Shown: piece by piece, positions 45,508-53,707 of the stretch | Numbering within the stretch: the stretch's first letter is position 1 | Layout: each line of letters opens with the position of its first letter | Source: Nitrospira sp. | GTDB taxonomy: Bacteria > Nitrospirota > Nitrospiria > Nitrospirales > Nitrospiraceae | Assembly (NCBI GenBank): GCA_029865485.1 | Contig: JAOUGT010000005.1 | Coordinates: 1 to 53,707, forward strand | Length of the DNA: 53,707 nt | Direction of reading: 5' to 3' | Translations under genes and position numbers: made by a program | Notes under the pieces: model-generated | Databases searched by the model: none | Told to the model about the DNA's origin: nothing | Seen by the model: the letters and a program-made list of their open reading frames with translations, nothing else

Positions 45508-47748
45508 TCAGCTCAGCAGACTCGGCCGGCGTGCCTGCTTCATGACTCGTTCCTTTTGTCGCATGCGAGCGGCATCGATGAGCATCCGGCCCGCCCACCG
45601 ATACACATTGAACTCTTGGATCAGCCCACGCATGCTCTGCATCCTGGCCCGTTGCTCAACCTTCGGCATCGTCAGACCAAGATGGAGCGCAGCAGCAAAC
45701 TGATCGATATCGTAGGGATTGATCACCAACGCTTCCGTCAGTTCTCGCGCGGCCCCCGTAAATTGACTGAGAATCAACACCCCCTGCTCATCGTCCCGTG
45801 CCCCGACAAACTCTTTGGCAACGAGATTCATGCCGTCATGGAGACTGCTCACCACACACAGATCCGCTCCGCGGTAGCACTCACAGACCTCCGCCGGCTC
45901 ATGGTGTTGAATGCGGAGGATGATCGGCTCATAGCCATTATGCCCAAAGCGTTTATTAATCTGCTCGGCCAGCGCAGAGACCTGACTGGTAAAGTGGTGG
46001 TACTGTTCGATGACGGAGCGGCTCGGAGCGGCGATCTGGATGAAGGTAAACTTCCCGATCCATTCCGGCTGGAGTTCCAAGAGACGTTCCACCGCCATGA
46101 ACCGCTCAAGGATCCCCTTCGTATAATCCAACCGCTCGACTCCCAGACCGATGAGGCGATCCTCCGGCATCCCATATTCTTCCCGCAGCTTGGTCCGGCA
46201 TTCTTGGATCGGCTGTTGGCTACGGAGCCATTGTAACGGCCACTCAATAGAGATCGGATAGGGGTTCACCGCCGTCAGTTTTCCCCCGTAGGACACCGTG
46301 GAGCTGTTCCGATCGATTCGTGCTTCGAGGATACGATCGACACTGTCGATGAAATTATTGCAATGCACCCTGGTGTGGAACCCGAGAATGCTGCTTCCCA
46401 GCAGTCCTTCCAGAATTTCCTCGCGCCAAGGACAAATGCCGAAGCTTTCCGCGTTCGGCCAAGGGATGTGCCAAAACATGATGATCGTGGCAGTCGGCAA
46501 ACGGTCTCGGATGAGCTTCGGAAGGAGGGCAAAATGGTAGTCCTGTACGAGCACGACCGGATTATCGGTCGTCGCTTCCTCGTACACCGCCTGGGCAAAC
46601 CGTTCATTGACGGCCACATAATGCTTCCAATCTGATGACCGGAAGGTCGGTCGGACATGAGCGATGTGGCAGAGCGGCCACAAGCCCTCATTGGAAAACC
46701 CATAATAATAGCCCGCCTCTTCCTCCGGCGTGAGCCACACCCGACGAATCTGATACGAGGGATTCGAGGGCGGGACACTGACATGGTGCCGCTCATCCAC
46801 CACATCTCGGTCCGCGGACCCGTTCCCATGCGCGACCCAGATTCCGGAGCAGGCACGCATCACCGGCTCGAGCGCCGACACAAGCCCACTCGCGGGCACC
46901 CGCACCGCGACGCTTTGCCCCTGCCAGAAATGAGCATAGGGCTGCCGATTGGAGACGATCAAGACCTGGTCGCCGGAAAATTGCTCATGAAGAATCGACT
47001 TGAGGCTGGCCGGCGTCCATGAAATCTGGCTCTCATCCCGCATGCGACGATCGGACTCGAGCGCTTCCACCAGCGAGCGCAAGTCCTTCGCCAACGGCTG
47101 AAGTTCCGGGGCATGTTGCTCCTGCGTCAGTGGAGTCAAGAGTCGCTCGCCCTTGACCATCGCTCGAACTCCGGCCACCCATTCTTTCCAACTAAAATGG
47201 GCGATGAGCAAGGTGACGAGCGAGATGATCGCCGTCAACGCCGCAAAGAGATAGAAGACATAGAGTTTCGTATCGCTGCTCCGCTGTTGAATAAATCGCA
47301 TGTCGTGGAGCAGCAGGAGCCGTCCGAGCCGGCGCCCGCTGGATTCGATGGAAGCCGAGGTAATATGCATCGGCCCGCTACCGAACGAGCGCACGGTGGA
47401 ATAGTTTGGTGCGAGACTCAACGTTTCTTGACAGGTGACATCCTGTGGAAATGCCTGCGTCTCATAGAGGAGGTGATTGTCAGGATCGCAAAATCCCAAG
47501 GCATAGAGCCGCTCATCCTGAATGATGCTGGTAAAATATAAGGAGATTTTTCTTTTCGAGTTGGACACCAGCAAATCCGCCAGCGGCCCTTCCATCGTGC
47601 TGACCATGAGCTTGGACCGCATGTCGAGATCACGGACAAACCATTTTAATTGGAATGAATCGACCAGAGGAATAACCCCATAGGCGATCACGGCTAACAC
47701 GATCACCAAGGGGAGGACGAACCGCAACGAAAGCGCGAAGAGCCTCAT
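45508..47748 (-). CDS. otsA: Trehalose-6-phosphate synthase with N-terminal membrane sensor-like region
   Basis: A 746-residue protein. Residues about 8-28 and 163-184 are membrane helices enclosing a ~130-residue extracytoplasmic segment (with YALGFCDPDNHLLYETQAF). This is followed by a HAMP-like stretch. Such a layout is normal for sensor kinases, not for OtsA. The GT20 domain starts near 270: VSNRQPYAHFW, EEEAGYYYGFSNEGLWPLCH, VQDYHFALLPKLI, FWHIPWPNAE, GFHTRVHCNNF, and the nucleotide-binding VERLDYTKGI and LHDGMNLVAKEFVGARDD. Start at 47748; a frame from 47853 would overlap the divergent GH15 gene. It makes trehalose 6-phosphate from UDP-glucose and glucose 6-phosphate. Confidence 0.9.
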   Translation of the reverse strand: MRLFALSLRFVLPLVIVLAVIAYGVIPLVDSFQLKWFVRDLDMRSKLMVSTMEGPLADLLVSNSKRKISLYFTSIIQDERLYALGFCDPDNHLLYETQAFPQDVTCQETLSLAPNYSTVRSFGSGPMHITSASIESSGRRLGRLLLLHDMRFIQQRSSDTKLYVFYLFAALTAIISLVTLLIAHFSWKEWVAGVRAMVKGERLLTPLTQEQHAPELQPLAKDLRSLVEALESDRRMRDESQISWTPASLKSILHEQFSGDQVLIVSNRQPYAHFWQGQSVAVRVPASGLVSALEPVMRACSGIWVAHGNGSADRDVVDERHHVSVPPSNPSYQIRRVWLTPEEEAGYYYGFSNEGLWPLCHIAHVRPTFRSSDWKHYVAVNERFAQAVYEEATTDNPVVLVQDYHFALLPKLIRDRLPTATIIMFWHIPWPNAESFGICPWREEILEGLLGSSILGFHTRVHCNNFIDSVDRILEARIDRNSSTVSYGGKLTAVNPYPISIEWPLQWLRSQQPIQECRTKLREEYGMPEDRLIGLGVERLDYTKGILERFMAVERLLELQPEWIGKFTFIQIAAPSRSVIEQYHHFTSQVSALAEQINKRFGHNGYEPIILRIQHHEPAEVCECYRGADLCVVSSLHDGMNLVAKEFVGARDDEQGVLILSQFTGAARELTEALVINPYDIDQFAAALHLGLTMPKVEQRARMQSMRGLIQEFNVYRWAGRMLIDAARMRQKERVMKQARRPSLLS

Positions 47749-47796
47749 GGAAACAAGGTAGTTTACTTTCCCCCGGAAATCAAATATGGTCGGACT

Positions 47797-49581
47797 GTGT
47801 ACCAGTTCGGACTCATCGGAAATTGCCAGATTTCCGCGCTGATCAGTGCCCATGGATCAATCGACTGGCTCTGCCTACCCAGACCGGATAGTCCCCCGGT
47901 CTTTGGGAGGATCCTGGATCAGGAAGGAGGGCATTTTTCGATCGACCCGTCCGTTCCTCTATCGAAAACAACCTCTAAGCAACACTATCTCCCGAATACC
48001 AATATCTTGGTCACGACCGTCTCCCTTCCGAACGGGGATGCGTACCAAATCACCGACTTTTGCCCACGGTTTCTGCAGTATGGTCGCGTCTATCGACCGA
48101 CCGCCCTCTTCCGGATCGTAGAACCGCTCAGCGGCACCCCTTCGATTCGCGTCTGTTGCAAGCCGATTTCGGGCTGGGACAAGACGCCGGTGCGATTCGT
48201 TCGCGGCAATAGCCACCTCCGGTACGAAATGCGTGGTGAGTACTTGCGGCTCCTGACGGATATGCCCCTCACCTACCTGTGTGAGGAAACACCGGTTGCG
48301 CTGACCTCGAAAATGTACTTTGCGTTGACGTGGGGAATCGGAATTGAAGACGACCTCGTTCGAGTCAGCCACGAATTTCTGGACCAGACCACGCAATATT
48401 GGCGGATCTGGGTGAAACATTGCTCGATCCCGGTGCTCTATCAGGAGGAAGTCATTCGCTCCGCCCTCGCCCTCAAACTCCACTGCTACGAAGACACGGG
48501 AGCGATCCTTGCGGCGTTGACCACCAGTCTCCCGGAAGAGCCCGGCGGCCCTCGGAACTGGGACTATCGCTACTGCTGGCTGCGCGACGCGCATTTTTCG
48601 CTCTCCGCCTTCTACAACCTGGGGCATTTTGAGGAAATGGAAGGGTTCCTGAAGTTTTTGCTGAACGTCTGTTATGCCCGTGAGCAAACACATGATCGGC
48701 TTGCGCCGGTTTACACGCTCAGCCAAGACCTCCCGCTCCCGGAAACCGAACATGCCAACTGGCGAGGCTTTCTGGGAAGCGGACCGGTACGCAGCCACAA
48801 TCAGGCGGCTGAGCATGTGCAAAATGATGTCTACGGGGAGATGCTGCTGACTCTCGCGCCGATCTTTTTCGACAAGCGCTTTTATGATCTTCGAACAAGG
48901 GATCATGAAGCGCTGGTTTCGAACTTGATCCGACTGTGCGAACGAAGCATCTCCCAACCGGATGCCGGACTCTGGGAAATTCGGAACGGCTGGCAGGAAC
49001 ATTCCTTCACAAATCTCATGTGCTGGGCCGGCCTCGATCGGGCCTACCGCATCCAGCGGGCCGGATTTCTCCGTGATTTAACGATTGATCTCGACGCAGC
49101 ACGGGCCAGAGCAGCCAACGCGCTGCTTCGAGCGATGAAGGACAAGGCGTTACGGAACGGCCCTAAAGATGACAGTTACGATGCCTCCCTAGCGCAACTG
49201 GCCATTGTCGGATTTCCGGATCGAGAGGTCTGCGACACAACGGTCTCTCAGATCAAGCACACCCTCGTCCTCCGGCAAGACGGAAAAGAAACCGGGTTTT
49301 TCTACCGGTACCTGCGGCAAGATGACTTCGGCAAGCCCCAGTCGAGCTTTGTGATTTGCTCATTCTGGGTGGTTCAGGCATTAGCGAAACTGGGTCGCCT
49401 ACCGGAAGCCAGGCAGATCATGAATCAATGCCTCACCGGCGCCAACAGCGTCGGCCTCATTGCGGAGCACTTTGTGCCGGAGACGCGGTTCCAGCTCGGG
49501 AACTTTCCCCAGGCCTATTCCCACGTCGGCTTGATCAATGCCGCCTTTGCCGTCAGTCCTCCCTGGAGCGATGTGCTGTAG
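47797..49581 (+). CDS. Glycoside hydrolase family 15 (glucoamylase or trehalase)
   Basis: A 594-residue GH15 enzyme starting at a GTG (MYQFGLIGNCQISALISAHGSIDWLCLPRPDSPPVF). It has the N-terminal beta-sandwich and an (alpha/alpha)6 barrel with RNWDYRYCWLRDAHFS, GLWEIRNGWQEHSF (general acid Glu) and GLIAEHFVPETRFQLGNFPQAYSHVGLI (catalytic base region). Its place divergent from otsAB, 48 bp away, favours trehalose hydrolysis or glucan trimming tied to trehalose turnover. The sequence alone cannot tell trehalase from glucoamylase. Confidence 0.88.
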   Translation: MYQFGLIGNCQISALISAHGSIDWLCLPRPDSPPVFGRILDQEGGHFSIDPSVPLSKTTSKQHYLPNTNILVTTVSLPNGDAYQITDFCPRFLQYGRVYRPTALFRIVEPLSGTPSIRVCCKPISGWDKTPVRFVRGNSHLRYEMRGEYLRLLTDMPLTYLCEETPVALTSKMYFALTWGIGIEDDLVRVSHEFLDQTTQYWRIWVKHCSIPVLYQEEVIRSALALKLHCYEDTGAILAALTTSLPEEPGGPRNWDYRYCWLRDAHFSLSAFYNLGHFEEMEGFLKFLLNVCYAREQTHDRLAPVYTLSQDLPLPETEHANWRGFLGSGPVRSHNQAAEHVQNDVYGEMLLTLAPIFFDKRFYDLRTRDHEALVSNLIRLCERSISQPDAGLWEIRNGWQEHSFTNLMCWAGLDRAYRIQRAGFLRDLTIDLDAARARAANALLRAMKDKALRNGPKDDSYDASLAQLAIVGFPDREVCDTTVSQIKHTLVLRQDGKETGFFYRYLRQDDFGKPQSSFVICSFWVVQALAKLGRLPEARQIMNQCLTGANSVGLIAEHFVPETRFQLGNFPQAYSHVGLINAAFAVSPPWSDVL

Positions 49582-49900
49582 CGACACAGCGGACAACGAA
49601 CCTCTCTCTCGGCCTCACCTAGCAAGAAAAGGATTTACCCTCGCAAGCCATTGAGCGATTGCTCTCGCGAGAGTTGCTGACAAACGCAACACTTGACTGA
49701 TCACATCGGGGCAGATTCCCCCAGGACGAAGCCCCTATTTCTTCAACCAATCTACTGAAGCGCGCAGAATCCCACACATTTCAGTGTCTACCTGCCTCGG
49801 CACACCGCTTGCCCTTCCTCAGTCACATTCTTTCTTAGAACGCCGTCAAGAGTAAGAACCACTGTTCACTCGACTCCATTGAACTAAGGAGAGAGTCATC
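49582..49900. other. Leader region of the SBBP gene
   Basis: A 319 bp gap without a gene. It contains a perfect 12 bp palindrome CTCTCGCGAGAG (49662-49673). A good ribosome binding site AAGGAGAG precedes the SBBP start. No promoter is obvious. Confidence 0.4.
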
Positions 49901-52684
49901 ATGGAATCCAACAACGAACCGTTCCGGCACCTCAGTAGCATGGTCTTCCTCATTGTCCTAGCGCTCGAACCGGCAGCCACACCGTGGGCGAACGCAGCAG
50001 AGAGTGGGACCCAGCCACCAGCACCTGCGATCCCAACCCTGCAGTCGAACTATGGAAAGCTACCGCTCAGCTTTGAAGCCAACCAGGGTCAGTGGGATCC
50101 TGCCGTGCAGTTTGTGACACGCGGGGGTGGGCACACTCTCTTCCTGACGCCAAGCGAAGCGGTGCTGAGTTTGAGAACAGGGGGAACCAAGAATCAGGAA
50201 CGTGGGATCGACGCAAAACCGCACAAGACGTTGAGCAGCACCTCTCCAAGTTCCTATTCGGCCGTCCGGATGAGATTTGAAGGTGCCGACTCACAGGCCG
50301 AGATGGTGGGACTCGAGCCACTGCCGGGCATTGTCAACTACTTCATCGGAGACGATCCCTCGAAGTGGCGGACGAACATCCCCACCTACCAGAAGGTCGA
50401 GTACAAGAATCTCTATGCAGGGATTGATCTTGTTTATTACGGCAATCAAGGCCAACTCGAATATGACCTCATCGTAGCTCCCGGCGCCGATCCCACACAA
50501 ATCATGCTGGTGTTCAACGGGGCGGAGCAGATCGTGGTGGATGAGCAGGGAGATCTTGTTCTGACCGTAGCGCGGTCATCGATGGAGCCAGCAGCAGGAG
50601 CGGCAACCCTCCGCATGCACAAGCCGTTGGCCTATCAGAGGGATGAGCAGGGTGAGAAGCATCTGTTGTCCGGGACTTATGCGGTCCAATCGTCTAAGCA
50701 GACTTCAGATCATACTGCGTCAGTTGCTCTGTATCCGAGCGAGACCCAGCACGTTGCCTTTCAGATCGCGTCATATGACACGAGCAAACCGCTCATCATC
50801 GACCCGGTCCTGTCCTGGGCGACTTATCTTGGCGGGGGCGGCCAAGATTCAGGCCGCGGTATTGCCTTGGACCAGGCGGGAAATGCTTACATGATAGGAA
50901 CCACCGAATCGTCCAACTTCCCCGGCACTGCTAACAGCCCAATCCAGAGCACATTTGGCGGCTACAGAGACGCCATTGTCACCAAGCTCAACGCAACCGG
51001 TACGGCCCTCGTCTATTCCACCTATTTGGGCAGCAATGGCAATGACCTCGGTCTCGGGATCGCCCTGGACTCAGCCGGTAACGCCTATGTGACGGGAGAA
51101 GCCGGGTCGTCCGGCTTTCCCGGCACGGCGAGCAGTCTCATCCAGAGCACCTTTGGTGGCGGCGAGAACGACGCCTTTGTCATTAAGCTTAATGCGGCCG
51201 GCAATGCACTTATCTATTCGACCTATTTGGGCGGTAGTAGCATTGAGACCGGCATCGGAATCGCCGTGGATGCGGCCGGTAATGCCTACGTGACTGGTCG
51301 CACCGACACGCCTGGCTCCGGCTTTCCCGGTACCGCGAGCAGTCTCATCCAAAGCACGTTTGGTGGTATGGAGGACGCCTTTGTCACCAAGCTTAATACC
51401 ACAGGTACGGCGATTGTCTATTCTACCTATCTAGGCGACAGTGGAGGTGACATCGGGGCCGCGATCGCCGTGGATCTGGCTGGCCAGGCCTATGTGACTG
51501 GGTCCACGAACTTGCCGGGCTCAGGCTTTCCCGGCACGGCGAACAGTCTCATTCAGAGCACCTATGGTGGCAACGGCGACGCCTTCGTCACCAAGCTCAA
51601 TGCAGCCGGTACCTCCCTCATCTATTCCACCTATTTGGGCAGCAGTGGAGGATTTGAATTCGGTAATGGGATCGCTGTGGACCAGGAAGGCCAGGCCTAT
51701 GTAATAGGAACCACCGACAAGATGCCAGGATCCAGCTTTCCTGGCACCGCGGGCAGTCCCATCCAAAGTACCCACGGTGGTGGCGAGGACGCCTTTGTCA
51801 TCAAACTCAATGCCACAGGTACGGCGATTGTCTATTCCACCTATTTGGGCGGCAGTGATGGTGAATTCGGCACCGCGATCGCCGTAGACCATGCGGGCCA
51901 GGCCTACGTGACCGGCTCCACCAACACGCCGGGATCCGGCTTCCCCGGTACCGCGGGCAGTCTCATCCAGAGCACGAATGGCGGTGGTCAGGACGTCTTT
52001 GTCACCAAACTCAACGCAACCGGTACGGCCCTCGTCTACTCCACCTATTTGGGCGGCAGTGGCAATGAGGGCGGCGCCGCGATCGCCGTGGATCAGGCAG
52101 GCCAAGTCTACGTGAGCGGCTCCACCAACACGCCGGGATCCGGCTTCCCCGGCACGGCGGGTAGTCCAATCCAGAGCACTAACAGCGGCAGCGGTGACGC
52201 CTTTGTGGTAAAGATCAGCAGTAGTATCCCGTTTGCCGCATTCGACGCGAGAGCCAAGATCGACATCCATGATCGGCACCGTGGCGGTAGAACTTACCAT
52301 CGTCCGCACCACGAAGACGCTGAAGGACGAGATTATCAGCGTCAGGATAACGACGAGTTCAAGCTGGACGCCACGTTCACCCTCGGTGGCGGCAGTAACG
52401 GGATCGAACCTCTCAAGGAAGCCGTGATGATTCAGGTTGGGACCTTCTCGACGGCGATCCCGCCGGACTCTTTCAAACAGCACAAAGGGCGGTACGTCTT
52501 CGAGGGAACAATCAACGGCGTGCATCTTGAGGCAGTGCTGCGGTCGTTGATTCTCGGGAATGACTACGAGTTGAAAGTGGAGGGCCATGGCGCCGATCTG
52601 ACCGGCACAAAGAATCCGGTCACCGTAAGTGTCACCATCGGCGACGATAGCGGCAGCAAAGCCATCACGGCGAAAATTAAGTGA
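49901..52684 (+). CDS. Secreted SBBP-repeat beta-propeller protein
   Basis: A 927-residue exported protein. A signal peptide (about residues 1-33) is followed by an N-terminal domain (about 50-305, with LPLSFEANQGQWDPAVQFVTRGGGHTLFLTP and YFIGDDPSKWRTNIPTYQKVEYKNLYAGIDLVYYG) that commonly precedes SBBP repeats. Seven SBBP units follow (about 308-775), consensus TYLGGS, AVDxAGxAYVTG, FPGT, QSTxGG, DAFVTKLN. Seven blades would close a beta-propeller. A His/Asp/Arg-rich linker (RAKIDIHDRHRGGRTYHRPHHED) and a C-terminal beta-sandwich-like domain end it. Probably a surface or periplasmic binding protein; ligand unknown. Confidence 0.88.
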   Translation: MESNNEPFRHLSSMVFLIVLALEPAATPWANAAESGTQPPAPAIPTLQSNYGKLPLSFEANQGQWDPAVQFVTRGGGHTLFLTPSEAVLSLRTGGTKNQERGIDAKPHKTLSSTSPSSYSAVRMRFEGADSQAEMVGLEPLPGIVNYFIGDDPSKWRTNIPTYQKVEYKNLYAGIDLVYYGNQGQLEYDLIVAPGADPTQIMLVFNGAEQIVVDEQGDLVLTVARSSMEPAAGAATLRMHKPLAYQRDEQGEKHLLSGTYAVQSSKQTSDHTASVALYPSETQHVAFQIASYDTSKPLIIDPVLSWATYLGGGGQDSGRGIALDQAGNAYMIGTTESSNFPGTANSPIQSTFGGYRDAIVTKLNATGTALVYSTYLGSNGNDLGLGIALDSAGNAYVTGEAGSSGFPGTASSLIQSTFGGGENDAFVIKLNAAGNALIYSTYLGGSSIETGIGIAVDAAGNAYVTGRTDTPGSGFPGTASSLIQSTFGGMEDAFVTKLNTTGTAIVYSTYLGDSGGDIGAAIAVDLAGQAYVTGSTNLPGSGFPGTANSLIQSTYGGNGDAFVTKLNAAGTSLIYSTYLGSSGGFEFGNGIAVDQEGQAYVIGTTDKMPGSSFPGTAGSPIQSTHGGGEDAFVIKLNATGTAIVYSTYLGGSDGEFGTAIAVDHAGQAYVTGSTNTPGSGFPGTAGSLIQSTNGGGQDVFVTKLNATGTALVYSTYLGGSGNEGGAAIAVDQAGQVYVSGSTNTPGSGFPGTAGSPIQSTNSGSGDAFVVKISSSIPFAAFDARAKIDIHDRHRGGRTYHRPHHEDAEGRDYQRQDNDEFKLDATFTLGGGSNGIEPLKEAVMIQVGTFSTAIPPDSFKQHKGRYVFEGTINGVHLEAVLRSLILGNDYELKVEGHGADLTGTKNPVTVSVTIGDDSGSKAITAKIK
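50809..52230 (+). repeat. Seven tandem ~200 bp coding repeats (SBBP units)
   Basis: The TYLG codons recur at 50822, 51020, 51221, 51425, 51629, 51839 and 52043, that is every 198-210 bp, in frame. Later units share long near-identical DNA stretches (for example around TTCCACCTATTTGGGCGGCA), which points to recent duplication or gene conversion within the array. Confidence 0.85.
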
Positions 52685-52784
52685 GCGTCGAGGGACTGTT
52701 ACAGAAGCCGGAACCATCGAGATGGGAGATATGCACGAAGTTCGAGATTAAACCGAAATGCGCTGGAGGTGTCTTATCTGGTCG

Positions 52785-52810
52785 CCCGGAGCTATCGTAA
52801 GGGCTCCGGG
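52785..52810. repeat. Stem-loop C next to the GIY-YIG gene
   Basis: Perfect 8 bp arms CCCGGAGC (52785-52792) and GCTCCGGG (52803-52810) with a 10 nt loop TATCGTAAGG. The preceding CTGGAGGTGTCTTATC is nearly repeated before stem-loop B at 53371 (CTGGAGGTGTTTATC). It lies 100 bp past the SBBP stop, so it may also terminate that gene. Confidence 0.55.
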
Positions 52811-52848
52811 TCGAGCGAGTGGGAACACCTGTGGGTTGAGGACTCTTT

Positions 52849-52889
52849 CCGGCGCCGTTAATTTCGATAAAACGATAAATAGGCGCCGG
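52849..52889. repeat. Stem-loop A, 41 nt, downstream of the GIY-YIG gene
   Basis: Perfect arms CCGGCGCC and GGCGCCGG enclose a 25 nt loop containing CGATAAAACGATAAATA. The total length (41), arm length (8) and position of the CGATAAA pair are identical to stem-loop B at 53383-53423, while the arm sequences differ. It lies 70 bp beyond the GIY-YIG stop codon. Confidence 0.7.
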
Positions 52890-52959
52890 GTCAACCGAAG
52901 GAAATACCACTGGTAGATTAACGGCTCCTTCCAGGGAATCAGCTTGGGCGATTAGGCAA

Positions 52960-53238
52960 CTACGTTCGTCGTTTGCTCAAGCGTCTAAGCCATTCGATAT
53001 TGCCATCAATCAGGCTTTGTTTTTTCACAGCACTCCATCGTTTTAGCTGGCACTCCCGTTTTATCGCGAGCACCTCCGTCTCAAAAGCTTCCGCATACAT
53101 GAGCCGGACAGGCCGACGTTTAAATGTATAGGTAGCCCCTCGACCACTATTGTGTGCATGAATGCGAGCTTCCACGTTCTTGGTAGAGCCCACATAGAAG
53201 AAATCGTCAGAACAGCGAAGGATGTACACGTAGTACAT
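52960..53238 (-). CDS. Small GIY-YIG nuclease (YhbQ/UPF0213 type)
   Basis: A 92-residue stand-alone GIY-YIG domain. The signature is MYYVYILRCSDDFFYVGSTKN, with an arginine in VEARIHAHNSG. The catalytic glutamate region is AFETEVLAIKRECQLKRW, and KKQSLI closes the fold. Small proteins of this kind are proposed or shown in some bacteria to cut DNA at specific, often repeat-borne, sites. The gene is bracketed by stem-loops A and B and is downstream of ssrA on the same strand. No other gene lies in this interval, so the unit looks self-contained. Confidence 0.82.
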   Translation of the reverse strand: MYYVYILRCSDDFFYVGSTKNVEARIHAHNSGRGATYTFKRRPVRLMYAEAFETEVLAIKRECQLKRWSAVKKQSLIDGNIEWLRRLSKRRT

Positions 53239-53382
53239 ACCGCCCCTCGACTCGTTGGACGTGCTCGGGGCACCATTCGACTCGAACGAGTAGGTTTCCC
53301 TGGATTCTTTGATGGCCTGCCATGAGCGAGCATGGACATGCTGGGTTGAGCACGAGAAGGTGGACTTACTGGAGGTGTTTAT

Positions 53383-53423
53383 CCGCCCGCCTCTATCACG
53401 ATAAAGCGATAAAGAGCGGGCGG
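53383..53423. repeat. Stem-loop B, 41 nt, between ssrA and the GIY-YIG gene
   Basis: Perfect arms CCGCCCGC and GCGGGCGG enclose a 25 nt loop with CGATAAAGCGATAAAGA. On the minus strand it begins 17 bases past the tmRNA 3' end and could act as its terminator, although no U-tract follows. It matches stem-loop A in length and loop motif but not in arm sequence. Confidence 0.7.
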
Positions 53424-53440
53424 TACGCGCAAGCGAGGTT

Positions 53441-53707
53441 TGGTGGAGGCGAGGGGAGTTGAACCCCTGTCCGAAGATCGTCAGTGCACTGTGTCTACAT
53501 GTGTAGCCGACAATTTACGTTTCGCAGCCATCCACGCCCGTCGGCAGGCTTAGAACGGCCACTAGCCCAGAATTTTCTCATCCTCGGCCGCTGAGCACCG
53601 ACCTTGGACCAGCCCGCTGCATCACGCCATTCCACCCCCGCGGGCCTCAGATGGAACGACGTCTCAGCCTAAATTAGGCTGCGAGTGCCAGTTCTTGATT
53701 GGCAGTT
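53441..53707 (-). ncRNA. ssrA: tmRNA, 3' part (5' end outside the window)
   Basis: The minus-strand 3' end reads GGGGTTCAACTCCCCTCGCC then TCCACCA, a T-arm and acceptor with encoded CCA. Near the window edge the tag reading frame ends (A)NQELALAA then TAA: codons GCC AAT CAA GAA CTG GCA CTC GCA GCC TAA at 53703-53674. The stop is inside the hairpin CAGCCTAAATTAGGCTG as in other tmRNAs. The tag start and 5' half lie beyond 53707. It rescues stalled ribosomes with SmpB. Confidence 0.93.

Noticed and set aside
47959..49002. A 347-codon minus-strand frame inside the GH15 gene
   Set aside because: It is antisense to conserved GH15 motifs, with no family signature.
50809..52230. CRISPR-like regular spacing
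   Set aside because: The repeats are ~200 bp, in frame and encode SBBP propeller blades; there are no short identical repeats with unique spacers and no cas genes.
51521..52717. A 398-codon minus-strand frame opposite the SBBP repeats
   Set aside because: Its periodic Ala/Gly/Arg composition is a by-product of the coding repeats on the other strand.

Overview
The window looks like chromosomal DNA of a Nitrospira-type bacterium (phylum Nitrospirota). This is an inference from gene content and style: moderately GC-rich coding, an adenosylcobalamin-dependent ribonucleotide reductase, a complete trp operon led by a LysM lipoprotein, and intergenic repeat families that I recall from Nitrospira genomes. 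No rRNA or other decisive taxonomic marker is present. The only stable RNA is the 3' part of tmRNA at the right edge.

Layout. At 1-120 an IS200/IS605-type element runs off the left edge (first 16 codons of its TnpA plus the end hairpin). It abuts a HepT/MntA toxin-antitoxin pair (123-955). From 1056 to 8573 on the minus strand lies a tryptophan operon in transcription order LysM lipoprotein-trpE-trpG-trpD-trpC-trpF-trpB-trpA. The divergent ligA (8801-10861) faces a CNNM/CorC-type CBS protein. Then come RlpA, an ACT-domain protein and the class II ribonucleotide reductase NrdJ. The nrdJ upstream region carries two NrdR-box-like sites 32 bp apart around a TTGACA promoter, plus DnaA-box-like sequences. 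The 17.5-20.5 kb stretch holds small membrane or secreted proteins, an AmpG-like permease and a ~195 bp inverted-repeat element. The tRNA methylthiotransferases MtaB and MiaB follow as an overlapping pair.

From 23.6 to 29 kb are envelope proteins of unknown role, a DNA-maintenance operon (short MutY, Nudix, 3'-5' exonuclease), a PilZ protein and a second Nudix hydrolase. Lon follows, with an extended -10 promoter overlapped by a perfect 15 bp palindrome. From 31.5 to 41.3 kb is the least understood block. It has a hydrolase-fold protein lacking the usual nucleophile and two secreted proteins (one with FlgT/LPP20-like character). An alkaline-phosphatase-fold protein that has lost its catalytic residues opens a plus-strand cluster of two secreted proteins and five consecutive HEAT-repeat proteins.

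From 41.5 to 49.6 kb come a UDP-glucose dehydrogenase, a membrane-fused spermidine-synthase-like protein, and a trehalose module. The module is OtsB plus an OtsA with an N-terminal two-TM sensor-like region, divergent from a GH15 glucoamylase/trehalase. The right end has a seven-unit SBBP beta-propeller protein and a small GIY-YIG nuclease gene. That gene sits between two 41-nt stem-loops of identical geometry but different, self-complementary stems, followed by ssrA.

Most promising for novelty: the GIY-YIG/stem-loop unit, the HEAT-repeat cluster with its pseudo-phosphatase, the sensor-fused OtsA, and the nrdJ and lon control regions.
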